DNA of 64,000 bases from Fidelibacterota bacterium (GTDB taxonomy: Bacteria > Fidelibacterota > UBA8477 > JABMPR01). How positions within the stretch are numbered: the stretch's first letter is position 1; each line of letters begins with the position of its first letter. Made by a program: the position numbers and the translations under genes. Positions 26,961 to 36,301 of the stretch are shown here, one piece after another. The stretch spans positions 62,001 to 126,000 of the forward strand of contig JAIPJM010000002.1 in the NCBI GenBank assembly GCA_021734255.1, given 5' to 3'. A model generated the notes under the pieces. The model was not told the origin of the DNA and made no database searches. It was given only the letters and a program-made list of their open reading frames with translations.

Positions 26961-29900
26961 ATGAAATTAATTCTGAGTATATTGATCCTGATATCTTCTG
27001 TGGCTGCTATAGATATGACGGTACTGGAGGAATCAGGGAATCGTATCGAAATTGAGATCAATTTCGAGGACCCCACGACCGCATATATTGAGCTCGCCGA
27101 GGAACAGATCCCCTATCCCCGGTGGAGTAATGCAAGCCTGAGTTATCATCAGGAGCGCAGGCAGCTCCTTCCGCTTTTCACAGTACCCATTCTACTACCA
27201 CCTGATGGCAGTCTTCCAACTGTAGAGATCATTGAATCTGAATTTAGTAATACCGAGATTCGGACGACACCCATTACACTCAATGATGAAAGCTATTTAT
27301 ATAAAGATCTAAGCTCACGGTCCCCTGCCGAGCTGATCTCACTGCAACAGACCGAGGCCCTGGCTGATCACCAAACGGGCACGGTCCTGATCTCACCTTT
27401 GGCAGAAGCTGGTAAACGACTGAAACGTATTCATCTCGCACTCAATTTTTCTGATCTTGGAAGTGGAAGTCGTGGGACCGGTGACATGGCGCTGATTCAG
27501 AGCTATCCGAATGCAAAAATGGCAAGGTCCTGGGGCAAGCCTCAGCGTAGAACACGATCACTGGCTAAGGCTGCAGATGATCTACCCAGTGGTCTCTGGT
27601 TTAAGATCCCGATTGATAAAACCGGTATTTATCAGATCACACCAGAGGTATTCGGTGGGGATATACCTGGTAGTAATCCAAACAGCTGGATGGTGTATGC
27701 ACCGTATTATGAGGGAGTAGCACTTCCAAAGCAGCTAGAAGTAGGTTCCACACCTAAAAATTTACGATCCATAAGTATTCAGGGCAGCGGCCTGGAAGAC
27801 GGTGACTTCTCCGGTTCGGATGCCATCACATTTTTTGCACGTACGCTCAATGCTGATTTCAAGGGTGATAATTTCACCCATCTCTATGATACACAGAGAT
27901 ACTACTGGTTGTGCATTCCAGATATTGAAACACCCAATGTCAATAGTATTGCCATCTTGGAAAGTTCATCCAATAGTCCCACCGACATCATTGAGAGCTA
28001 TGAAAAAAGATTCTATCATGAAGCGGAGCTGCACAATCAACTGCACTCTGGAGAAAATTGGGTGGGTGAAAAATTATCAAAGAACGGAGATCAACTCTCA
28101 TTCAATATTACCGATGACTTTCTGGATCAGGATGGAGAGATCGATCTCAGCGCACATTTCATCTATGATTATCATGGCAATACAAGAGCAATTGACTTCG
28201 ATGTCAGCCTAAACGGTCTTCCGCTTAACACCACCGGGAAGCGGTTCAGCCTTAACCTAAGTCACCTTGTGCGCGGAACTGCCTCTGAAACAATGATGCA
28301 GAATGGAACAAACGTACTCAGTCTTAAGTACCTCTCCACTGATTCTCGTACTATGGTATACCTGGATAGCCTGAGGTTTTCATACTTTCGGCAACTTGCA
28401 CCCTCGAATGACTATCTTTTTGGAACGATCTATCCGGATAGCAGCGTAAACGAGCTAAGATTCACAGATCTCCCTACCAACTTTAAGATCTGGGATATCA
28501 GCGACCCGCAGGCTGTTGTCGAGTACGCCATCTCTGATGAACGCTTCGTCAAGGACGGATCTGGGAGTTTCGAGATCATTGGCTTTAGTGAGGATCAGGT
28601 GATTTCTTCGGTGCTCCTCCCCGCCAGCAATCTGGGTACTCCACAGCTAAGGCATCCAGATCAGCAAGCCGACTATGTGATCATCACACCTGAGCTATTT
28701 TTGGAGGAAGCAGAACAGATCAAGGAGCTCCGAGAGCAATTGGTCGACGCAAAGGAGCAATTAACTGTGAAGATCGCACGGCTGGAGGATATCTATGATG
28801 AATTCTCAGCCGGTACTCAGGATCCAGGTGCCATCAAGCACTTCCTGCACTATACATTCTTTTCCTGGCAAACCCCCAGACCCGCTTACGTGCTGCTGAT
28901 GGGTGATACAGACTATGACTATCGCAATATATCCGGGTTGAGTAAAATGCGTGTCCCCACCATCCAGATCGATGCCACCAGCGAATTGTGGACATATTCT
29001 TGTGACGATAGATTTACTTATCTAAGCTCCGGTCCGGCAGATGAGCTGCCTGATATATCGATCGGCCGCCTACCTGCGCAATCCCGAACAGAGATGGCAA
29101 ATATGGTGGATAAGATCATTGCTTATGAAACAAAGCCAGAACCTGGTACCTGGAGGAATACGCTTACGCTGGTTGCTGACGATCCGCTAAGGCCATCAAC
29201 AATAATTGAAACCGATCACATTCTTGATTCTGAGTTTATAGATTACCTGGTTCCCAATAGTATTTATGTAGATAAATTATATCTAACAGAGTACCCCGAA
29301 GTACAGGACCCTAATTCACCCTATGTTAAAAAGCCTCAGGCACGCGATGCACTGATCAAGAAATTGTACAATGGAACCCTGCTCGTGAATTATCTGGGAC
29401 ATGGTTCACCCAATGTGTGGGCCCAGGAAAATGTCCTGACCTCCTCTGATCTGGGACAGGTAAAAACAGGGATGAGACTGCCCTTTTGGGTAGCCGGCAC
29501 CTGTGATTGGGCCAAATATGATGACATTGGTGTATCCTGTGCTCCTGAGGAGCTCCTGAGAATGGAACGAAACGGAGCGGTAGGTGTACTTTCAGCCACA
29601 CGAAAGACCTACGCAACTTATAATATTATTATTATGGGTCATTTCTATAACCTGCTTTTTCCTGAAATTGAAGGTAGTCGGTCCATCGCAGTAGGAGATG
29701 CCATTAGAGTAGCAAAAAACCAGTATGGATCGAACAGCAAGAACAATGAAAAATATGTGCTTCTTTCTGACCCAGCCCTCCGCCTGGCTTCACCTCAGCG
29801 CAAAGGAAAAATTACAAATATTAGTCCCAGCGCTCTGAAAGCGATGGGAAAAGTACAATACAGTGGTATTACGGATACCGTATTGTCAGAATCTGCTATG

Positions 29901-30836
29901 GCTTCAGTGACTGTATACGACACCCCTACGCCAGTGAAAAGATATTTTGATTATAATGGGGGTACTGCAAATGCTTCTATTTCCTATGTGCTTCCCGGAC
30001 AGCGCATCTTCAGGGGCTTGGTCTCAGTGCAGGATACTCTGTTCTCAGGGTCCTTCACCCTCCCAAAAGACATCAAATATTCTGGTGAAGGTGGTATCCT
30101 GAATGTGCAGTACTGGGATGATACAGGACTGGATGGGAGTATTTATCTGGACACCTTAAAATTTCTAGGCTCTGATTCGACCACTCTGAATGAGGAAGGG
30201 CCCGATATTTTATTCCTGTCCGACAATATGGTCTTGCTGAATGGTGATAATTTTTCAGCAAATGATGCGCTGCAGGTTGAGTTGAATGATCCCCAGGGTA
30301 TCAATCTCACCGGTTCTGCCGGTCACGGTATCTCACTGGCCATTGATGAAGAATGGGAAAATGCTCAGGATCTTACAGAATTGTTCGAGTATGATCTTGA
30401 TCGATCAGACATTGGTCAACTTTCGGTTTACCTATCGGATATCCAACCTGGGGAACATCAGATATCAATTAAGGCATGGGACACGCAAAACAATCCTAAC
30501 GAATCAAGCATTCGCTTAACTTTTTTTGCTGCTACTGATTTTCGGGCATATGACCTATTTAATTTCCCCAACCCCATGACAGATCAGACAGATATCACCT
30601 ACATGCTCTCTCACGATGCTGACGTAAACGTTTCCGTATATACCCTGGCTGGCAGAAAAATTTTCCAGCAAGCCATGGGCTATCAGTCTCAGGGATTTAA
30701 CACCACCCCCTGGGATGGTCGTGATACCTATGGGAACCTGCTGGCCAATGGTGTCTACATTCTGGTGTTAGAAGCTGAAAATGATGAATTCGAAAAACCC
30801 AGCCAGATCCTCCAAAAGGTCGTCATAGCAAGATAG
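26961..30836 (+). CDS. porU: Type IX secretion sortase-like C25 cysteine peptidase (PorU)
   Basis: The 1291-residue protein has a signal peptide (residues 1-16), a long N-terminal beta-rich region, a gingipain-type C25 peptidase core at about residues 560-960, and a C-terminal FlgD-like Ig fold (NFPNPMTDQTDITYMLSHDA to NGVYILVLEAE). The catalytic dyad is visible: His814 in YLGHGSPN and Cys848 in AGTCDW. In Bacteroidetes PorU is the surface sortase that removes C-terminal sorting domains from type IX cargo and attaches cargo to the envelope; length and layout agree. PorV normally lies next to it but is not in this window. maf begins directly after its stop. No ribosome site is obvious before the ATG. 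Confidence 0.85.
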   Translation: MKLILSILILISSVAAIDMTVLEESGNRIEIEINFEDPTTAYIELAEEQIPYPRWSNASLSYHQERRQLLPLFTVPILLPPDGSLPTVEIIESEFSNTEIRTTPITLNDESYLYKDLSSRSPAELISLQQTEALADHQTGTVLISPLAEAGKRLKRIHLALNFSDLGSGSRGTGDMALIQSYPNAKMARSWGKPQRRTRSLAKAADDLPSGLWFKIPIDKTGIYQITPEVFGGDIPGSNPNSWMVYAPYYEGVALPKQLEVGSTPKNLRSISIQGSGLEDGDFSGSDAITFFARTLNADFKGDNFTHLYDTQRYYWLCIPDIETPNVNSIAILESSSNSPTDIIESYEKRFYHEAELHNQLHSGENWVGEKLSKNGDQLSFNITDDFLDQDGEIDLSAHFIYDYHGNTRAIDFDVSLNGLPLNTTGKRFSLNLSHLVRGTASETMMQNGTNVLSLKYLSTDSRTMVYLDSLRFSYFRQLAPSNDYLFGTIYPDSSVNELRFTDLPTNFKIWDISDPQAVVEYAISDERFVKDGSGSFEIIGFSEDQVISSVLLPASNLGTPQLRHPDQQADYVIITPELFLEEAEQIKELREQLVDAKEQLTVKIARLEDIYDEFSAGTQDPGAIKHFLHYTFFSWQTPRPAYVLLMGDTDYDYRNISGLSKMRVPTIQIDATSELWTYSCDDRFTYLSSGPADELPDISIGRLPAQSRTEMANMVDKIIAYETKPEPGTWRNTLTLVADDPLRPSTIIETDHILDSEFIDYLVPNSIYVDKLYLTEYPEVQDPNSPYVKKPQARDALIKKLYNGTLLVNYLGHGSPNVWAQENVLTSSDLGQVKTGMRLPFWVAGTCDWAKYDDIGVSCAPEELLRMERNGAVGVLSATRKTYATYNIIIMGHFYNLLFPEIEGSRSIAVGDAIRVAKNQYGSNSKNNEKYVLLSDPALRLASPQRKGKITNISPSALKAMGKVQYSGITDTVLSESAMASVTVYDTPTPVKRYFDYNGGTANASISYVLPGQRIFRGLVSVQDTLFSGSFTLPKDIKYSGEGGILNVQYWDDTGLDGSIYLDTLKFLGSDSTTLNEEGPDILFLSDNMVLLNGDNFSANDALQVELNDPQGINLTGSAGHGISLAIDEEWENAQDLTELFEYDLDRSDIGQLSVYLSDIQPGEHQISIKAWDTQNNPNESSIRLTFFAATDFRAYDLFNFPNPMTDQTDITYMLSHDADVNVSVYTLAGRKIFQQAMGYQSQGFNTTPWDGRDTYGNLLANGVYILVLEAENDEFEKPSQILQKVVIAR

Positions 30837-31433
30837 ATGAAAAGTGTCAGGCTCGTTCTCGCCAGTGCATCTCCAAGAAGGAAAGTTCTCCTGGAGCAGA
30901 TCGGGTTGACGTTTGAGGTCCACCCCAGTCACATTCCTGAACCTCCACTGGTGGATCAAAATCCTGCGAGTTATGCAGAAGAACTTGCCCGGGCAAAAGC
31001 GATTGAGATATCTCAGCAATTTCCTGAGCGGCTGGTTGTGGGTGCAGATACGATTGTTGTGGTTGACGAAACGGTTCTCGGCAAACCTGTCGATGACCAG
31101 GCTGCTTTTGATATGCTCTCCCTGCTTTCCAACCGATCCCACCAGGTCATCACTGCTTACAGCATTCAACTCCAGAAAGAACATCTGGAGCATACCACGC
31201 ACGTGATGACGGAAGTCCATTTCAAGGATCTTAGTCAGGCGGAAAAGATCCAATATATCCAGTCAGGAGCCGCAATAGACAAAGCAGGGTCATACGGTAT
31301 TCAGGATTATTCAGGTGTCTTTGTAGACAAGATCAATGGTTGTTTTTATAATGTTGTCGGACTGCCACTATCCCACTTTAATTCCACACTTCAATCTCTG
31401 CTGCAGGCCCATGGGCTTGAGCTGGCCCACTAA
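30837..31433 (+). CDS. maf: Maf-family nucleotide pyrophosphatase
   Basis: The 198-residue cytoplasmic protein has the Maf signature LVLASASPRRKVLLEQIG, then HVPEPP-like HIPEPPLVDQNP, VVGADTIVVVDETVLGKP and a closing KAGSYGIQDYSGVFVDKING. Maf proteins hydrolyse non-canonical or UTP/dTTP-type nucleotides and slow septum formation. The ATG follows the porU stop with no gap, so it is translationally linked to the sortase gene; this is unusual context, since maf more often sits with rng or mreBCD. Confidence 0.93.
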   Translation: MKSVRLVLASASPRRKVLLEQIGLTFEVHPSHIPEPPLVDQNPASYAEELARAKAIEISQQFPERLVVGADTIVVVDETVLGKPVDDQAAFDMLSLLSNRSHQVITAYSIQLQKEHLEHTTHVMTEVHFKDLSQAEKIQYIQSGAAIDKAGSYGIQDYSGVFVDKINGCFYNVVGLPLSHFNSTLQSLLQAHGLELAH

Positions 31434-31546
31434 CGCTTCAATTAATGAGTGACAATTTGTTAAATGGTCTGAAATGGCCTTTCTGCATGCTTGATTTGTA
31501 GGGAAAAATACTTAAACTTCCCAGCCTATAGGAAAGAGGAGTAAAC

Positions 31547-32341
31547 GTGGCTTTTCATGAAGACCTGCGGAATCATCGCTTAAAGAAAGGTTTGATCCTG
31601 GAAGATATTTCCGCGGATACCAAGATCAACATTCGGATCTTGCAAGCTTTAGAGCAGGGTGATTACCACATCCTGCCCGTTCCATACATTCGTTTATTCA
31701 TGAAAGCCTATGCCCAGGCCATTGATTACCCCGTTGAGGATATCCTGCGCGGTCTGGAGAATGAACTCAAGCTGACAGGCGAACAAGGTATCGTCTCCCA
31801 GATCAATTCAGAAATTCTGGCGACAGCTGAAAGCAGCGCAGCTGGTATGGGCAATTCAGATAGCATTCTACAAGCCACTAAAGGGTCCCAAAGCAGTACT
31901 ACCCGACTCATCGGCGGTCTATTGGTTCTGATCCTGGTGATCTTCTTCGGGAAAATGCTGCTAAACTCTGACAGCACGGATCCTGGTGGCAGAGCACGTC
32001 CCATTCTCCCCGTAATGAATCTGAGTCAAAGCCTTGATTCGCTTAGCATTGCTGACTCATTGCTGGTGTCTAACATGGATAGCGTGACCATCAACTCACT
32101 TGATTACCTATCAATCGTGATAAACAATGGCCCAGCGAAGAGCGATACGCTTTTCCACACACCGGGACAGTCTTACACCATCGTCCTCACAGACTCCATG
32201 CAATTGAATATGTATCCCAGTGAGGCGGCACTACTCTCCATCAGGCAGGACACCCTGCCTGGCTCACCCTTCAGCAATGCCTGGTTATCCCTCACTGCTG
32301 ATTCCACTGGTGGCCACTTGAGAACCTACTCAACCCTGTAA
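31547..32341 (+). CDS. rodZ: RodZ-like membrane protein with Cro-type helix-turn-helix
   Basis: The 264-residue protein has an HTH_25 domain (about residues 5-70: LRNHRLKKGLILEDISADTK, then YIRLFMKAYAQAI), a membrane helix at about 122-143 (LIGGLLVLILVIFFGKMLL) and a periplasmic DUF4115-like beta domain. This is the RodZ/YmfM plan; RodZ links MreB to the membrane and sets cell shape. The linker is Ser/Asp-rich. GAGGAG precedes the start codon, which is GTG (31547). It stands immediately before the cell-wall cluster, separated from mraZ by 292 bp. Confidence 0.85.
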   Translation: MAFHEDLRNHRLKKGLILEDISADTKINIRILQALEQGDYHILPVPYIRLFMKAYAQAIDYPVEDILRGLENELKLTGEQGIVSQINSEILATAESSAAGMGNSDSILQATKGSQSSTTRLIGGLLVLILVIFFGKMLLNSDSTDPGGRARPILPVMNLSQSLDSLSIADSLLVSNMDSVTINSLDYLSIVINNGPAKSDTLFHTPGQSYTIVLTDSMQLNMYPSEAALLSIRQDTLPGSPFSNAWLSLTADSTGGHLRTYSTL

Positions 32342-32366
32342 TAGCCCTTCGATCCTGATAAATAGC

Positions 32367-32383
32367 GTGGGATTTTAACCCAC
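32367..32383 (+). repeat. Short inverted repeat after rodZ
   Basis: GTGGG (32367-32371) and CCCAC (32379-32383) flank seven A/T bases. There is no T-run behind it, so it is a weak terminator at best. The arm contains TGGG, the core of the MraZ site, and it could be a distal operator. Confidence 0.3.
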
Positions 32384-32554
32384 TTTAACCAACTGTTGCC
32401 CTGTGCGCGTTGGGTGTAAGCGATGATATATTTATTTATCATACTGATATTAATATACTTACTAGCTTTTCATCCTAAGTCATCCCTGGCGTAATGCCCC
32501 CCCTCGCAAGTGTCGCCTAAGCAGCGCTGCCAGTAATAATTTTCATCTTTTTTC

Positions 32555-32582
32555 TTGCGAAGTGGGTAATTGAACCTAATTT
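32555..32582 (+). promoter_or_regulatory. Putative promoter of the mra/dcw operon
   Basis: TTGCGA (32555-32560) and TAATTT (32577-32582) with 16 bp between them lie about 50 bp before mraZ. The TGGGT boxes fall between and just after these elements. Weak consensus; placement agrees with MraZ autorepression. Confidence 0.35.
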
Positions 32583-32598
32583 ATGGGTAATAGTGGGT
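32563..32598 (+). promoter_or_regulatory. MraZ operator (TGGGT direct repeats)
   Basis: TGGGT occurs at 32563-32567, 32584-32588 and 32594-32598. The last two are 10 bp apart (five-base spacer) and the first is 21 bp upstream, so all three lie on the same DNA face. This is the known binding pattern of MraZ (TGGGN with five-base spacers) and stands directly before mraZ, as expected for autoregulation of the cluster. Confidence 0.7.
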
Positions 32599-32633
32599 AA
32601 TTATCCCTATTAACTATAAAGCTGAAACGGGAA

Positions 32634-33095
32634 ATGGGAACTAACACATTTACAGGTGAATTTCATTATTCAATCGATACAAAGGGTCGAGTGAATATTC
32701 CTGCGAAATTCAGAAAAGCGCTGCCAGACTCCAGTGAGGACACCTTCGTGGTCACACGTGGGCTCGATGAGAACATCGTGGTCTACTCCCTGGATAAATG
32801 GCGTGACAAGGAAGAGGATTTACTGAAGCTATCCTCGATCAAACCGGAACACCGGGCCTTCAAACGTCAGGCTACCCGCTTTGCATCACCCCTGAAGTTT
32901 GATGGTCAGGGGCGTGTTGCTATACCGGGTAACCTTCTGGAACATGCCGGGATCGAGAAAGAGGTTGTTATCATCGGAATGATCGATGAGATCGAGATCT
33001 GGGATCCGGATACGCTGAAGCGCTACGAAGAAACTGAGTTCCAACTTGATGCCGAGGACATAGAAGCCATTGATAACTATACCAGATCGTCGTGA
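32634..33095 (+). CDS. mraZ: Transcriptional regulator of the division/cell-wall cluster
   Basis: The 153-residue protein carries two AbrB-like repeats with the MraZ signatures YSIDTKGRVNIPAKFRKALP (about residues 12-31) and SPLKFDGQGRVAIPGNLLEHA (about 83-103). MraZ forms a ring-shaped oligomer that binds TGGGN repeats and represses or tunes its own operon. The TGGGT array 36-71 bp upstream is its likely target. GGGAAATGGG makes the ribosome site ambiguous: GGG lies about 5 bases before the ATG. Its stop overlaps the rsmH start by 4 bases. Confidence 0.95.
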   Translation: MGTNTFTGEFHYSIDTKGRVNIPAKFRKALPDSSEDTFVVTRGLDENIVVYSLDKWRDKEEDLLKLSSIKPEHRAFKRQATRFASPLKFDGQGRVAIPGNLLEHAGIEKEVVIIGMIDEIEIWDPDTLKRYEETEFQLDAEDIEAIDNYTRSS

Positions 33096-34039
33096 ATCAA
33101 ATAAATCAGACTCAGCCGCGTCACATACCAGTTCTGGTAGACGAGGTCTGCACCTTTCTGATCAGCGACCCCTCTGGTACATATGTCGATGGGACCTTTG
33201 GTCTCGGTGGTCATACCAGGGCTCTTTCTTCCCTGCTCAATCCTGACGCAACACTGATCGGGATCGACCAGGATCGATCTGCACTAGACCAATTATCCCC
33301 TGATTCCATTCAGCAAGATCTGCACCTGGTGTGCACGAACTTTGAAAATTTATCACAGGTCCTGAAAGATCTCCATATCGCAAAAGTAGATGGGATCCTT
33401 CTGGATCTCGGATTGAATTCCTTTTCCCTGGATGACCCGGAAAGAGGATTTGCATTCGGGCTTACGGGACCGCTGGATATGCGATTTGATAGAGATAACC
33501 CATTGACCGCTCAACGGGTTGTCAATGGATACAGCGAAAAAGCCCTGGCGGATATCATCTACCGCTATGGCGAAGAACGATATAGCAGGCGAATTGCTCG
33601 CAGAATAGTGCAGATGAGGATGGATAAACCTTTAACCACAAGTGATGAATTGAAGGAGGCTGTAGTCCGCAGTGTGGATCGCCGCTTTCAGAACAAATCA
33701 CTTGCCCGCGTTTTCCAGGCTATCCGGATCGAGGTCAATCGCGAGCTGGAGGTTCTCGAAACCATACTCCAGACTGCGTTGGATGTTCTCAGCCCACAAG
33801 GGCGAATTGCTGTTATCTCATACCATTCCCTTGAAGACCGCATGGTAAAGAATTTCTTCCGCGATCGATCCATGGATGTGCCTTTGCAACCGGGTATGAG
33901 GGACGATGAGGTACGCATCCCATTCCTGAAGCGGATCAGCAAGAAACCGGTCATTGCATCTGATGATGAGATCGCCGCTAATCCACGAGCCAGGTCAGCA
34001 AAACTAAGAGTGGCTGAGAGGACCAATCATGCCTCGTAA
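33092..34039 (+). CDS. rsmH: 16S rRNA (cytosine1402-N4)-methyltransferase
   Basis: The 315-residue SAM-dependent enzyme opens with HIPVLVDEVC and the SAM loop YVDGTFGLGGHTRALSSLL, then DGILLDLGLNSFSLDDPERG, GPLDMRFD and the C-terminal PRARSAKLRVAER. These are the family's diagnostic segments. It methylates N4 of C1402 in the ribosomal decoding centre. The start is GTG, with GTGA overlapping the mraZ stop; the end overlaps ftsL by 11 bp. Normal length. Confidence 0.96.
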   Translation: MNQINQTQPRHIPVLVDEVCTFLISDPSGTYVDGTFGLGGHTRALSSLLNPDATLIGIDQDRSALDQLSPDSIQQDLHLVCTNFENLSQVLKDLHIAKVDGILLDLGLNSFSLDDPERGFAFGLTGPLDMRFDRDNPLTAQRVVNGYSEKALADIIYRYGEERYSRRIARRIVQMRMDKPLTTSDELKEAVVRSVDRRFQNKSLARVFQAIRIEVNRELEVLETILQTALDVLSPQGRIAVISYHSLEDRMVKNFFRDRSMDVPLQPGMRDDEVRIPFLKRISKKPVIASDDEIAANPRARSAKLRVAERTNHAS

Positions 34040-34328
34040 TGAGACCAAGAATGAGATCCTCAAGACCATCCTGTACATCGGGATGATCCCTGTCGTTGCT
34101 GGTCTGTTACTTCTGTATGTCTGGCTCAGTGAAGAGGTCAGAGCCAGCGCAGTGAAGCTGGAAACGCTGAAAGCCCGTGAGATCGAACTCCGTGGTGCCT
34201 ACAATCTGGTCCAGAATGAAAGAAACCGTCTCCACAGACCTGACAATCTGTCTCGCCTGGCCAGAGAGAAGTTGGGACTGGTACAGCCGAATCCTGAACC
34301 GCGAAGAATTGTGGTATCCCTCAAATGA
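34029..34328 (+). CDS. ftsL: FtsL-like division protein
   Basis: The 99-residue bitopic protein has a membrane helix at about residues 14-34 (TILYIGMIPVVAGLLLLYVW) and a coiled-coil segment after it (ETLKAREIELRGAYNLVQNE), ending LAREKLGLVQPNPEPRRIVV, a tail typical of FtsL/DivIC proteins. FtsL bridges FtsQ/FtsB with FtsW and FtsI. Sequence conservation in the family is low, so the call rests on size, topology, the tail motif and the gene's position between rsmH and ftsI. It overlaps both neighbours. Confidence 0.85.
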   Translation: MPRNETKNEILKTILYIGMIPVVAGLLLLYVWLSEEVRASAVKLETLKAREIELRGAYNLVQNERNRLHRPDNLSRLAREKLGLVQPNPEPRRIVVSLK

Positions 34329-36301
34329 GCATGACTTACAAAAAATTCAGGGGACGCTACATCATCGTTGTCATTACATCGGTTGTGGTCTGGTCAGTGC
34401 TGGTCTCCCGGATGTTTTATATACAGGTCATTGACCCCGAAGAACTTGGGTCTGTCATCGAAACACGGTTTGAGGACAAGGTAAGCATCTCTCCCCTGCG
34501 TGGAAATTTCCTCGATCGTAATGGTAAGAAGCTCACCGATAACATTGAACATTTCACCTTTTCAGCAAATCCGCAAAAAGTAAAAGATAAGGATGCTGTC
34601 GCCCGCCTGTTCAGTAAAACCTTTGATAAAGGCAAACGTTACTATCTGAACCGCTTGACCACGACCAAATCATTTGTATACCTGGAGCGGAATGTCCCCC
34701 CAACCATTGGTAGAGAATTGAGCCAGTCACCGCTACCTGTCGGTGTCGAAGTAAAAACCGAAGTAAGACGATACTATCCCTTTGGAGATGTGGCAGCGCC
34801 CTTGATTGGTTTCGTAGGCACGGATAATCATGGATTGTCAGGGCTTGAAGCCCATTATGATCATCAGCTGTCCGGTATTACCGGCTGGAAAGAACTGGGG
34901 TCCGACGGACAAGGGAATACGCGGATAAGGGGTGGATTCAGAGAGCAGGAAGCCATCAATGGGGATGATTGTCAGTTGACCCTGGATATCGACCTGCAGA
35001 TCATCATTGAAGAAGAATTGAAAGCAGCCCTGAGGAAACACGCTGCTGAGAAGGCCATGGCAGTTCTGGTCGAGCCAAAAACAGGCGAGATCCTCGCCCT
35101 GGCCAACATTCCAGGCTTCGACCCGAATACCAGATCCAGCTTTAAGCAAGAAGCATTAAAGTCTCATCCGATCATGTCAGCCTTTGAGCCAGGTTCAACA
35201 TTTAAAGTGGTTGGTGCCACAGCTGTTCTGGAATCCAATGCCGTCCACCCCATGGACGTTTTCTACTGTGAAAAAGGCCGCTATCAACTGCACAATATAG
35301 AGATCAAGGACTGGATGAGTTTTGACAATCTTACCTTTTCCGAAGTGCTGCAGAAATCTTCGAATATCGGCACGATCAAGGCTGTCAGTAATATCAAGGA
35401 TTCCCAGTTATTCTCAATCGCTCGCAAATTCGGATTTAGCGAGAAGACTGGGATCCAGTACCCTTATGAGAATGGCGGGTCACTGAAGAATAGCAAACAC
35501 TGGTCAATGATCTCCAAGGCCGAGATATCAATTGGCTACGAAGTTTCTGTGACGAGTCTCCAATTGGCCATGGCCTATTCTGCTATCGGCAATGGTGGTG
35601 TGCTGCTCAAGCCACAGCTGATCAAATCCTTCAAAACGCCAAAAGGGTATGTAAAAGAAGTTGATAAGATGGATGCCATCCGCCGGGTTGCATCAGAAAA
35701 CACCATGCATACCCTCTCAAGTATTCTGGAAAAGGCTGTCTCGCATGGAACCGGATCCGGAGCCTACCTCCCCACACTCAATATTGCCGGAAAAACTGGC
35801 ACGGCTAAAAAATTAAAGAATGGTAAGTATGTCAGCGAATATATCGCCTCATTTGCCAGCTTCTATCCCGCTGATGACCCGGAATACACACTGATTGTTG
35901 TCATCGATGCGCCAACACGCCATGGCTATACCGGTGGTATGGTAGCAGCCCCTGTTGCCAAGGAGATCTATCGCCGGATCTATAATTTACGCGGGCCTGA
36001 TTCAGAGCCATATCTGCAGGCGTCCCTCCCTGAAGAAACGACTGACCAACCAATTTCTAAGCCCCCCCGATCGCTGGAGGGGCAATTACTGAGCTCGAAT
36101 CTACCGGTCATGAAGGCCAATACCGGCCTACTGACCATGCCTGATCTGAAAGGCATGAGTATGAAGAGCAGTTTGTCAGGTCTCTATGCCATGGGACTGG
36201 ACCCGATCGTTCACGGAAGTGGTCGTGTCATTCGCCAGATCCCAAAAGCCGGTAGCAGACTAAAACACAGACAACAGATCGAAATTTTCTTCGGTGACTG
36301 A
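34325..36301 (+). CDS. ftsI: Septal peptidoglycan transpeptidase (class B PBP) with PASTA domain
   Basis: The 658-residue protein has an N-terminal membrane helix (about residues 10-30), a PBP dimerisation region (SISPLRGNFLDRNGKKLTDN), and a transpeptidase with the three active-site motifs: STFK (in EPGSTFKVVGATA, catalytic Ser), SSN (KSSNIGT) and KTGTA. One PASTA domain closes the protein (about residues 600-658, MPDLKGMSMKSSLSGLYAMG). It crosslinks septal peptidoglycan with FtsW. C-terminal PASTA is common in FCB and Gram-positive FtsI but absent from E. coli. Starts by ATGA overlap with ftsL and shares one base with murE. Confidence 0.95.
   Translation: MSMTYKKFRGRYIIVVITSVVVWSVLVSRMFYIQVIDPEELGSVIETRFEDKVSISPLRGNFLDRNGKKLTDNIEHFTFSANPQKVKDKDAVARLFSKTFDKGKRYYLNRLTTTKSFVYLERNVPPTIGRELSQSPLPVGVEVKTEVRRYYPFGDVAAPLIGFVGTDNHGLSGLEAHYDHQLSGITGWKELGSDGQGNTRIRGGFREQEAINGDDCQLTLDIDLQIIIEEELKAALRKHAAEKAMAVLVEPKTGEILALANIPGFDPNTRSSFKQEALKSHPIMSAFEPGSTFKVVGATAVLESNAVHPMDVFYCEKGRYQLHNIEIKDWMSFDNLTFSEVLQKSSNIGTIKAVSNIKDSQLFSIARKFGFSEKTGIQYPYENGGSLKNSKHWSMISKAEISIGYEVSVTSLQLAMAYSAIGNGGVLLKPQLIKSFKTPKGYVKEVDKMDAIRRVASENTMHTLSSILEKAVSHGTGSGAYLPTLNIAGKTGTAKKLKNGKYVSEYIASFASFYPADDPEYTLIVVIDAPTRHGYTGGMVAAPVAKEIYRRIYNLRGPDSEPYLQASLPEETTDQPISKPPRSLEGQLLSSNLPVMKANTGLLTMPDLKGMSMKSSLSGLYAMGLDPIVHGSGRVIRQIPKAGSRLKHRQQIEIFFGD

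Noticed and set aside
32367-32383. Terminator after rodZ
   Set aside because: The 5-bp stem has no following T-run, so I list it only as an inverted repeat.
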